A stretch of DNA of 64,000 nt from Epinephelus fuscoguttatus (Eukaryota; Chordata; Actinopteri; Perciformes; Serranidae), in contig NC_064771.1 of the NCBI RefSeq assembly GCF_011397635.1, forward strand, positions 15,687,379 to 15,751,378. The letters are read 5' to 3'. Of this stretch, positions 1 to 12,000 are shown piece after piece. A model generated the notes under the pieces. The model did not search any database and was not told where the DNA came from. It saw only the letters and a program-made list of their open reading frames with translations. Within the stretch, counting starts at the first letter, position 1. Each line of letters opens with the position of its first letter. The position numbers and the translations under genes were made by a program.

Positions 1-1512
1 GCCACAGAAAAAGTATTGGATCACCAACTGGACAGAAATGCAGCATTACTACTACTGAGGCCTTTTACTTTGGGCCCTGAACCACTCACAGCACATTGGT
101 TTGACACGGGCCACACAAAGAACAATGGGCTCGGTCCAGCCACATGGACTTTGCACTGCATGGACCAACTGTGGATAGTGCATTCCTTTTTTTTTTTTTT
201 TTTACTTTAAGTAGATTTCATCAATTTTTTCAGTGCAATATACTGAACAGTTTGTTTCAGAGATTGTAATTTGTTAAGTATTTTTCATGAATGCAGTGTT
301 TGAATCGGGGTTGCATTCAGGAGTAAATTGTAAATGGTTCTGATTACGGTGTTTGCATGTATGTTTCCATTTTTTTTTTTCCCTTTCTGAATCATCCAAG
401 CAAAGTTGCTGGTCATTCATCATGCTAATTTCCACCATGTCTGTTTTCCTCTCCAGTCAGAGGAGTGAGTCTATTGATCTTCTCTGTGATTGTGTTTGTC
501 TTATCCTGCTCTGTCCCCAGGCATCACTTTGTGGTCGGACGCTGTAGGCTATGTACGGGGTTTGAACCTACGTCAGTCTTTCAGGAGATTGTTTTTCAAA
601 CTGCACTAAGAATATGTTGACCAGCTTCCAGCATCTTTATTTGAATATTACTGTTTGGCAAACATTACAAAGACTAGCATTTCTTATGGTTTTGGCACCG
701 ACCTCCAAAAAGTGTGTTTTACAGGCTACGTAGAAAAAATATTCCCCTGGTTTCAGGGAATAAATACAGAAAGGTACAGAAAAAAAGTGCCATTCATTGG
801 TTAATAAGACATTTTATAGCCCAGCTTGATACACTTTAATTTGCCCACATTAAACTCCATGCATAAGTCATCCAAGCACCCCTGCAACACATTGAAAAGC
901 AATAGCTTCTTGTCTGTATGTAGATTTAGCCAACATATGTTGAGGAGATGGTGGGAGCACACTTGATTATTATTTATTACACTGTCTTGTGTTATTACAG
1001 TAAAGAACGTATCTTTAAAAAATATCACAAACAGGGAGTCACGACACTGGAGTAAATAATACATGACTGTATATACTGTATGTCTGGAGACTGTAAGCTC
1101 TAGCATACATAGTTATGTTATAAATTGTACATAGTGACAAGTTACAGTGAACTGACTTATCTGAATGAATGGAAATATCATTGGCCTTTGTTGTTCCTCT
1201 GTCCCGAAGCTTTGTATTTTTGTATGAGACAGTAAAATGACACTTGGATTGTTTCCAAGCCATTGTGGCCCCCATTGAGGTCAATCTGCAGCACTGAAAA
1301 CAGACTGGACCAGGAGAGGACAGTCACTGAACAGTCTCTGATGGGACCAAGTGTTGCATTACCACTCTTGTCCGTGTTACCTGAGAGCCCGCAGGTTGTG
1401 ACTGTGACAGAGGCTCCTTTGACTCTGTGAGTAAAGAGGGAAAGGCTGAAACCAATGCACAAACTCCGTTCTCTGTCCTGGTGGTTTTTCTTTTTTTTAC
1501 TGTGCAGTTTCA
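1..1512. other. Left flank, no recognisable gene
   Basis: No open frame here resembles a protein I know, and frames are short and broken by stops. The plus strand has T-rich runs and an AATAAA at 759-764, so it could be the 3' UTR of a plus-strand gene lying left of the window and converging on ace. That is inference only. Confidence 0.35.
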
Positions 1513-1893
1513 ATGTAATTAAATTGTTTTTACCAACCTTTGCAGTTTATTTGCTTTTCATAATATATTGATGAAAACAAAGGCAACATTAATATTTAAT
1601 GCCTTTGTTGGAGAAATGCAGAGGAAAGCAAAAGAAAGAAACAAAATCAGATATTCAAAAATGCAATTAATGACTTGACAAACATTCATTAAATAATTTC
1701 TTCTCGAAACATTCAAATATTGCGAATAAATTAAAAAACTAATGTTCTTTTGCATAGGCAAAAAATAATTTGACTTCAAGTGTATACTATTAATATACAA
1801 GACAAGATAAGGAGGCAGACCAAAACGAAAAGCAACTTTGATCGGATGTATTGTACAGTACACAAAAACACTGATGACGTTGGAACTACGCAT
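1513..1893 (-). repeat. Left copy of duplicated ace 3' flank
   Basis: This segment aligns almost base for base with 6009-6408, the sequence just downstream of the ace stop codon. Shared blocks include the run around AATGCAGAGGA, a stretch ending ATTGCGAATAAATTA and TAAGGAGGCAGACCAAAA. Differences are scattered substitutions and small indels, including about 9 bases near 1876. It is a direct repeat offset by about 4.5 kb, with the minisatellite between the copies. The left copy reads TTTGTT where the right copy has TTTATT (AATAAA on the minus strand), so only the right copy keeps that candidate poly(A) signal. Confidence 0.9.
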
Positions 1894-1896
1894 TGT

Positions 1897-4800
1897 GCAA
1901 AACATATATCATAGTATAGTATTTCATAAAGAACATCATAGTATAGTATGAGAAAAAAACATCATAGTATAGTATGAGAAAAAACATCATAGCATAGTAT
2001 GACAAAAATATTATAGTATAGTATGACAAAAATATTATAGTATGACAAAAAATGTCATAGTATAGAATGACAAAAATAGTATAGTATGACAAAAAACATC
2101 ATAGTATAGAATGTCACAAAAAATATAGTATGACAAAAAACATCATAGTATAGAATGTCACAAAAAATATAGTACAGTATGACAAAAAATTTCATACAAT
2201 AGTATGAAAAAAATATCACACTATAGTATGACAAAAAATAACATGGTATAATATGTCATAAAAACTATCATAGTATAGTATGACAAAAAAATATACAATA
2301 GCATGTCATAAAAAATATAGTAAAATATGACAAAAAATATCATAGTATAGTATAACAAAAAATGTTAGAGCATAGTATAACATCAAAACATCATAGTATA
2401 GTATGATAAAAAATATTAAAGTATAGTATGTCATAAAAACTATCATAGTATAGTATGAAAAAAATGTCAAGAGTATAGTATGACAAAAAATATACAATAG
2501 TATGTCATAAAACACATCACAATATAATATGACAAAAATGATCATAGTATAGTATGGGAAAAAATATCATGATATAGTATGTCATACTAAACTATGATGT
2601 TGTTTAATACATACTATACTATGATAAAACATCACAGTATAGTATGACAAAAAGTACCATACAATAGTATGTCATAAAAACTATCATAGTATAGTGTTAC
2701 AAAAAATATCATGGTATAGTATGTCATAAAAATATCATAGTAAAATATGACAAAAAATATAGTATAGTATGACAAAAAATAACATACAATAGTATGTCAT
2801 AAAACATATCACAATATAATATGACAAAAATTATCATAGTATAGTATGACAAAAAATGTCATAGTATAGTACGACAAAAAATATCATGTATAGTATGTCA
2901 TCAAAAATATCATAGTATAGTATGACAAAAAATATCACACAATAGTATGTCATAAAAAATATACAATAGTATGTCATAAAACATATCACAATATAATATG
3001 ACAAAAATTATCTTAGTATAGTATGGCAAAAAATATCATGTATAGTATGTCATAAAACATATCACAATATAATATGACAAAAATTATCATAGTATAGTAT
3101 GGAAAAAAATGTTAGCATATAGTATAACATCAAAACATCATAGTATAGTATGGCAAAAAATATCATGTATAGTATGTCATAAAACATATCACAATATAAT
3201 ATGACAAAAATTATCATAGTATAGTATGGGAAAAAATGTTAGCGTATAGTATAACATCAAAACATCATAGTATAGTATGACAAAAAATATCATGTATAGT
3301 ATGTCATCAAAAATATTATAGTATAGTATGACAAAAAATGTCATAGTATGACAAAAAATATCATACAATAGTATGTCATAAAACATATCACAATATAATA
3401 TGACAAAAATTATCTTAGAATAGTATGGCAAAAAATATCATGTATAGGATGTCATAAAACATATCACAATATAATATGACAAAAATTATCTTAGTATAGT
3501 ATGACAAAAAATATCATGTATAGTATGTCATCAAAAATATCATGGTATAGTATGTCATAAAACATATCACAATATAATATAACAAAAATTATCATAGTAT
3601 AGTATGGCAAAAAATGTTAGAGTATAGTATGGCAAAAAAATGTTAGAGTACAGTATTACATCAAAACATCATAGTATAGTATGATGAAAAATGATCATAG
3701 TGTAGTATGATGAAAAATATTATAGTATAGTTTGTCATAAAAAATATCATAGTATAGTATGTTATAAAAACTATCATAGTATAGTATGACAAAAAATATC
3801 ATAGTATAGTATGTCATAAAAACTATCAAAGTATAGTATGACAAAAATATCATAGTATAGTATGACAAAAAAATGTCAAGAGTATAGTATGACAAAAAAT
3901 ATCATGTATAGTATGTCATAAAACATATCACAATATAATATGACAAAAATTATCTTAGTATAGTATGACAAAAAATATCATGTATAGTATGTCATCAAAA
4001 ATATCATAGTATAGTATGTCATAAAACATATCACAATATAATATGACAAAAATTATCTTAGTATAGTATGACAAAAAATATCATGTATAGTATGTCATCA
4101 AAAATATCATAGTATAGTATGTCATAAAACATATCACAATATAATATGACAAAAATTATCTTAGTATAGTATGACAAAAAATATCATGTATAGTATGTCA
4201 TCAAAAATATCATAGTATAGTATGTCATAAAACATATCACAATATAATATAACAAAAATTATCATAGTATAGTATGGTAAAAAATGTTAGAGTATAGTAT
4301 GGCAAAAAAATGTTAGAGTACAGTATTACATCAAAACATCATAGTATAGTATGATGAAAAATGATCATAGTGTAGTATGATGAAAAATATTATAGTATAG
4401 TTTGTCATAAAAAATCATAGTATAGTATGTTATAAAAACTATCAAAGTATAGTATGACAAAAATATCATAGTATAGTATGTCATAAAAACTATCAAAGTA
4501 TAGTATGACAAAAATATCATAGTATAGTATGACAAAAAAATGTCAAGAGTATAGTATGACAAAAAATATCATAGAATAATATGCCATAAAAAATATCAGC
4601 AAAATATGACAAAAAATATCTTAGTATAGTATGACAAAAATTATCATAGTATAGCATGGCAAAAGATATACTATAGTATGACAAAAATGTTAGAGTATAG
4701 TATAACATCAAAACATCATACTATAGTATGACAAAAATGTTAGAGTATAGTATAACATCAAAACATCATAGTATAGTATGGCAAAAAATATCACACAATA

Positions 4801-6005
4801 GTATGTCATAAAAACTATCATAGTATAGTATGACAAAAAATGTCAGAGTATAGTATGACAAAAAATATCATAGTATAGTATGACAAAAAATATCATACAA
4901 TAGTATGACAAAAAATTTTCATCGTATAGTATGGCAAAAAAATGTTCGAGTACAGTATTACATCAAAACATCATAGTATAGTATGATGAAAAATGATCAT
5001 AGTATAGTATGATGAAAAATATTATAGTATAGTTTGTCATAAAAAATATCATAGTATAGTATGTTATAAAACTATCATAGTATAGTATGACAAAAATATC
5101 ATAGTATAGTATGTCGAAAAATATCATAGTATAGTATGACAAAAATTCTCATAATATGTTATGACAAAAAATGTTAGTATAACATCAAAACATCATAGTA
5201 TAGTATGACAAAAATATCATAGTATAGTATCTCATTAAAAATATCATAATGCAGTATGTCATAAAAATATCATAGTATAGTATGACATAAAATATCATAG
5301 TATAGTATGTCATGAAAAATATCATAGTATAGTATGACAAAAAATGTCAGAGTATAGTAGGACAAAAAATATCATGGTATAGTATGACAAAAAATATCAT
5401 AGCATTGTATGACAAAAAACATCATAGTATAGTATGACAAAAAATGTCAGAATATAGTATAACAAAAAATACCATACAATAGTATGTCATAAAAATATTA
5501 TAGTATAATATGGCAAAAAATATCATAGTACAGTATGACAAAAATGATCATAGTATTGTATGATGAAAAAGTTATCATAGTTTAGTATGACAAAAAATAT
5601 TATAGTATAGTGTGTCATAAAAAATATCATCATATAGTATGACAAAATTTATCATAGTGTAACATGTCATAAAAAAAACATCATAGTATAGTATGACAAA
5701 AAATATCATAGTAGAGTATCTCATTAAAAATATCATAGTATAGTTTGTCATAAACGTTATAGTATAGTATCACGCAAAAAATGTCATAGTATAGTGTGTC
5801 ATCAAAAACATCATAGTATAGTGTGACAAAAACTATCATCGTACTTCATGTCATAAAAAGTCATAGAATAGTATGACAAAGATTCTTATTGTATACTATG
5901 TCATAAAAAACATGTAGTATTCTATGACACAAAAATTAAAAATAAAATAAAATTATACTCTAGTATGACAAAAAATATCATAGTATTTCATGTCATAAAA
6001 AATAT
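1897..6005. repeat. 25-bp AT-rich minisatellite array
   Basis: The unit is close to TCATAGTATAGTATGACAAA followed by AAATA, period 25 bp with 23-26 bp variants; for example unit starts at 5347, 5372 and 5397 are exactly 25 apart. Variant units (GTCATAAAA, ACATCAAAAC, CACAATATAATATGAC) recur in order. A 103-bp four-unit super-repeat has the same landmark at 3929, 4032, 4135 and 4238. A larger block around 3460-3900 recurs at 4130-4560, offset about 670 bp. There is no coding potential; runs of Tyr/Ile/Phe in reverse frames are by-products of the repeat. Confidence 0.97.
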
Positions 6006-6008
6006 CAT

Positions 6009-6428
6009 CTTATTTAATTAACTTTTTGTAACAACCCTTGCAGTTCATTTGCATTCTATAATATATTAATTAAAACATAGGCAACATAAATATTTAATGT
6101 CTTTATTGTAGAAATGCAGAGGATTCAACAAAAGAAAGAAACAAAATCAGATATTCAAAAATGCAATTAATGACTTTACAAACATTCATTAAATCATTTC
6201 TTCTCTAAACATTCAAATATTGCGAATAAATTACAAAACTGTAATGTTCTTTTGCATAGGCAAAAAATAATTTGACTTCAATTGTATACAATAAATATAC
6301 AAGACTAGATAAGGAGGCAGACCAAAAAGAAAAGCAAATTTGATCAGATGTACTGTACAGTACACAAAAACACTGATGTTCACATTGAGGTTGGTACTGT
6401 GCTCGTGACAGTTAGCCACCAGTGATGA
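6009..6428 (-). other. ace: ace 3' UTR (right copy of duplicated flank)
   Basis: This lies directly downstream of the TAG stop of the last ace exon. On the minus strand an AATAAA (TTTATT at 6102-6107) lies about 320 bases after the stop and could direct cleavage. The part up to about 6408 is duplicated at 1513-1893. The exact cleavage site cannot be seen. Confidence 0.6.
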
Positions 6429-6619
6429 CTAGTCCTTTTGTTTGAGCTCCATTGTAGATTGGGACTTTTCAGACTTTTTTGATTTCCTGTACTTGTAGGC
6501 CAATAGGATGGTAGCTAACAGGAGGACCAAACCAATCACCAACAGGATCCACTGGCCAGCTATGGCAGCCCCGCCTTCCACATTCATACCCAGGAAGTCC
6601 ACTTTGGACTTAACTTCAC
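6429..6619 (-). CDS. ace: ace exon 25: stalk, membrane anchor and tail
   Basis: Residues 1221-1283: stalk ([13 protein letters not shown]), membrane helix ([20 protein letters not shown]), then a lysine-rich cytoplasmic tail ending MELKQKD and TAG. Human ACE has the same order (VSFLGLDL, GQWLLLFLGIALLVATLG, tail). Intron 24, about 3.2 kb, carries minisatellite and a Tc1 element. Confidence 0.94.
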
Positions 6620-7398
6620 CTGCAGGACACACACATAAAATAAGTTAAACACTATGCCGGACTGATATCTCACTCACTCACAAACTCACTCAGTCACATG
6701 TAACTTATCTAACAAGCTGCAGTTTTCCACAAAGCGATGATGTTATGTATATTCTCAGACCAGTTCTACACATGCCTACTTGTATGTATGTAAAATTAAA
6801 TAATTAAGTAAATAAATAATAATAAAAACTATCAAAGTATGTCATAAAATATTAATAGTATAGTATATCATCAAAGATCTTGTAGTCCAAGGTGTCATAC
6901 AGAATGTCATAAAAAAGTCTAGTATGACATACAAAGAAATCCTAATATAGTATGTCTGAAATATCATAGTATAACATGACATAACAATATTAAAGCATAG
7001 TATCACAAAAAAAGAACACAGTATAATAAGAGTCATAGCATAGTATGATATGAAAAATATAGTATAGTATGTCATAAAAATATCATAGTGTAGTATGACA
7101 TAAAATATCATAGTATAGTATGTCATGAAAAATATCATAGTATAGTATGACAAAAAATGTCAGAGTATAGTAGGACAAAAAATATCTTGGTATATTCGCA
7201 GCATTATATATCTTAAAAAAAAATCATAATACAATATGTAAGAAAAAAAGTAGTAATATTGTATGTCATAAAAATATCATTGTGTAGTTTGAAAAGTTAT
7301 AGTCTTGTTATATTTTAGTATGGCGTAACACTAAAAATCTTGCAAAAAAAAGTCATATATATATGAAATCACACAAATTTAATGAAATTTAATAAGTC

Positions 7399-7487
<89 letters not shown>

Positions 7488-8936
7488 CAGTACAGGCCAA
7501 AAGTTTGGACACACCTTCTCATTCAATGCGTTTTCTTTATTTTCATGACTATTTACATTGTAGATTCTCACTGAAGGCATCAAAACTATGAATGAACACA
7601 TGTGGAGTTATGTACTTAACAAAAAAAGGTGAAATAACTGAAAACATGTTTTATATTCTAGTTTCTTCAAAATAGCCACCCTTTGCTCTGATTACTGCTT
7701 TGCACACTCTTGGCATTCTCTCCATGAGCTTCAAGAGGTAGTTCCCAGAGGTGTTTAGCACTTGTTGGCCCCTTTGCCTTCACTCTGCGGTCCAGCTCAC
7801 CCCAAACCATCTCGATTGGGTTCAGGTCCGGTGACTGTGGAGGCCAGGTCATCTGCCGCAGCACTCCATCACTCTCCTTCTTGGTCAAATAGCCCTTACA
7901 CAGCCTGGAGGTGTGTTTGGGGTCATTGTCCTGTTGAAAAATAAATGATCGTCCAACTAACGCAAACCGGATGGGATGGCATGTCGCTGCAGGATGCTGT
8001 GGTAGCCATGCTGGTTCAGTGTGCCTTCAATTTTGAATAAATCTCCAACAGTGTCACCAGCAAAACACCCCACACCATCACACCTCCTCCTCCATGCTTC
8101 ACAGTGGGAACCAGGCATGTGGAATCCATCCGTTCACCTTTTCTGCGTCTCACAAAGACACGGCGGTTGGAACCAAAGATCTCAAATTTGGACTCATCAG
8201 ACCAAAGCACAGATTTCCACTGGTCTGATGTCCATTCCTTGTGTTTCTTGGCCCAAACAAATCTCTTCTGCTTGTTGCCTCTCCTTAGCAGTGGTTTCCT
8301 AGCAGCTATTTGACCATGAAGGCCTGATTCGCGCAGTCTCCTCTTAACAGTTGTTCTAGAGATGGGTCTGCTGCTAGAACTCTGTGTGGCATTCATCTGG
8401 TCTCTGATCTGAGCTGCTGTTAACTTGCGATTTCTGAGGCTGGTGACTCGGATGAACTTATCCTCAGAGGCAGAGGTGACTCTTGGTCTTCCTTTCCTGG
8501 GTCGGTCCTCATGTATGCCAGTTTCATTGTAGCGCTTGATGGTTTTTGCGACTCCACTTGGGGACACATTTAAAGTTTTTGCAATTTTCCGGACTGACTG
8601 ACCTTCATTTCTTAAAGTAATGATGGCCACTCGTTTTTCTTTAGTTAGCTGATTGGTTCTTGCCATAATATGAATTTTAACAGTTGTCCAATAGGGCTGT
8701 CGGCTGTGTATTAACCTGACTTCTGCACAACACAACTGATGGTCCCAACCCCATTGATAAAGCAAGAAATTCCACTAATTAACCCTGATAAGGCACACCT
8801 GTGAAGTGGAAACCATTTCAGGTGACTACCTCTTGAAGCTCATGGAGAGAATGCCAAGAGTGTGCAAAGCAGTAATCAGAGCAAAGGGTGGCTATTTTGA
8901 AGAAACTAGAATATAAAACATGTTTTCATATGTTTA

Positions 8937-9000
<64 letters not shown>

Positions 9001-12000
9001 TAAACAGGAAAAAGTTTTAGGAAATGTCATTTAAATGTCATTTAAGTGAAATGTCACTGTATGCTGTAAAAGATTTCTCAGCACTGTCACCGAAAACCTC
9101 ATAGTATAGAAGGCCATAAAAAGTTTCAGAGTAAAACATTAAAAAGAAAGAAGAAGACAAAAAAAGAAAGAAAAAATACACAAGATGTTACACTTGTTAC
9201 CTATAGATGGCACACACCAACATATCTAAACTGTAAACTTCCTTGAAGATATTCAAGATATTCTGGTGGTTTGTATCAATGTCGGTTTTGTTGTTGAAAC
9301 TGTTATTACAAATAACCTCCACAAAACATCTGTCTCCAGATTTGTGTGTTGGTATCAGTGCCACATAATAATAGTAACCAGAAGGTGAAACACAGTGTAA
9401 CTTACTGTCTCTTGACACAGTGTCATCTGAGGACACAAAGTCACTTGATTTTACCTCCGATACATATTCTTCCCACACTCATTCATTACTCATTTTGAAT
9501 CTTGATCTGTGCGCAACAGCTGTGTTTTCTTTTTCCCATCATCCCTTCCTAACTCTCTCTTTCACTCTGATGCTAAGAATCTCATCAATCTCATATGTAC
9601 ACATCCTTTCAGCAGGATCTCATCAGTAAAACAAGAGGAGCAGGAGATTGATTTCACCGTAAGCCACGGCAGAGGAGAAAAACAAAATGAACTCCTCTAT
9701 GTGAAGACATTGAGAGGATTTTTTTTTTCTGGGAGTTCAAAAAGATTTGGCTTGGGGATTGGAAATCTTATTTAACACAAAGGGAATGGGCCTTCAGGCG
9801 TGAGCTTTTATTCATGTTTCTGTGGAAGTATCAAAGTATGTGTCTGCATGAACGTGTTGGACGTACTTGAAGGTTTCCAGTCGTACTCTGGCCACCCGCG
9901 AACATCGTTGTTCTTGTTGTTCTCTTTCTCCAGCCATTCAATGAGAGGTTTGAAATACTCCATGAGAGGCTGGGCACTCATCTTGGGCTCACCGGTGATC
10001 ATGGTCATAGCCTCGGGCCAGGGCTTACTGAAGCCCAGCTTCATCACATCACTGCAAACGACAACAGGTCAGAGAGGTCAGAGGAGATGAGGATCAGTGG
10101 CAAGAGAGTATAGCAGAGATGATTACACATGTCGTTAAGCATGCTTTCACCAGCTGCCTGCACTGATACTTTCATATCAGTGCCACAATCATGTCTGTTC
10201 TCTATGGCAGTGGTTCTAAACCAGGGGTGCAGGGTCCCCCAGGGGTCCTTGAGGGAGCTCCAGGGAGTTCCCAAAAATAGGGAATGGTATATTCTCCCTA
10301 TTTAATTGACTGTAGAAGTGAGCCCAGCATGAGTAAGAGTCATAAACGTGACTGTTCTGATCATTGGTTTCACTTCCTCCACAGTTATCTCTTCAACTGT
10401 AGTTGACAACTACAGAATTCTGGTCTTAATCATATTTAACAACCAAAATCTTTTCAGATGGAGGTCCCTGAAGCAAAAGATTATCAAATGATGGTCCATG
10501 ACCTAATGTCTAGGGCAACGAATTAAGGGGTTTTTGACACCAAAAAGGTTGAGAGCCTTGTGTAAATGTCTATAAAAATTCATTTTCTAATGTGAAGAAA
10601 CATGAAATATTACTTCACTTTTATTTATTTATACACTGAGGTTTTTTTAATGTCACAAATGCACCATGGGATATGGATGATATTCTTTTGTAGGAACACT
10701 ATTAATGGTATTATAGTATATCTATATCATATATATTCATTGAAACCTATTAAAGACTCTGGGAATTAATTGAGCGAGACCCCTTTTTTAATAATGCCAA
10801 TCATGAAAAAAGACCGTCAATAAGCAAACTGAAAATAAAATAAAGGCAATCACTATGCAAACCAGTTAAAATATAAATTAAAATATAATAAACATGCTAT
10901 GAAGTAGGTGTATAGTTAAAGGGGAGCTATGCCCATTTTCAGAATTCATACATGTTATTCCCATGGTCAAAGACATCCCAAAAACATTAGCAAACATGAA
11001 CAACTCTCTCTAAATTCCAAAAGCTAGAGTGGTAAAACTCAAATTTGTGATGTCATCAAGTATAAAGTCTGGAGCTGCTCCTTAGACAATGGATAGGGAA
11101 TGATGTGGTCACCCAGGGGAATGTTCTGAGTATAAAGGTACATTTTCTGTTTCAGAGCTGAGAACACTACAGTAGAATAAAGCTCATTTGGGTATACAAA
11201 GAAGAAAAACATTCTGTGTGCCCACAAAATAGCAGCTCCAGACTTTATACTTGATGACATCATAAGTTGGAGACTTCCTTCACTGGTTTCTGGCTTTCAA
11301 AGAGAGTAGCTCACGTTCACAAATATCGATTGAACTTTCCTAGACCATGGAAATAATATTTCTTAATTAAGGTGGTGGTTCCCTTTAAAAGCTTTTACAA
11401 TCACACACAGTGTACGTGTGTATGTGTACTAACCCCAGCAGCTTCCCAGCTTCTTTAGACTTGTAGATATCGCAGGAATGTAGATTTCCCGTATGGTTGG
11501 CAGCATTACACAGAGCCTTGTGGAACTGAAACTGGATGACGAAGCTGACGAAGTACCTGGTTGAAGATCGTGAAACATGCTCTGTCATAATTTGCTTTAA
11601 TGCCAGCAGAATACAGGACACACATGAAACAAACTGGCACTGTCATGTCACTTCTGTGTGATGGATTTTCTTTTTAGTCATGTGAGAAGTTGTGTTTATC
11701 TTATCTTTGCATAGTTCACTGTAGTGTGTTGAAGCTGTTATTATCAGGAGCCCTGTTTGTTCTGCCGTGCACGGAAACTTTACCTTACGTATGGCACGTT
11801 AGCAGGGATGTGGAACTTTGCACCTGGGTCGAAGTCGTCCTCAGTACGGGTTACTGGTGGACACAGTCCCTGGTACTTCATTCTGCAATGTAGAGAAGTC
11901 TTATCTAGTTTTTCATTCATTCATCTTCTAACCGCTTCATCCTCTTGAGGGTCGCGGGGGGGCTGGAGCCTATCCCAGCTGACATCGAGCGAGAGGCAGG

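Noticed and set aside
1886-4711. Series of minus-strand frames rich in Tyr, Ile and Phe
   Set aside because: They are translations of the 25-bp minisatellite; no start context, splice sites or domain.
1897-6005. CRISPR-like appearance of regularly spaced repeats
   Set aside because: There are no unique spacers, units are contiguous and variable, and the genome is a vertebrate.
7382-7601. Frames of Ser-Leu and Arg-Glu repeats
   Set aside because: Produced by the (CT)n microsatellite.
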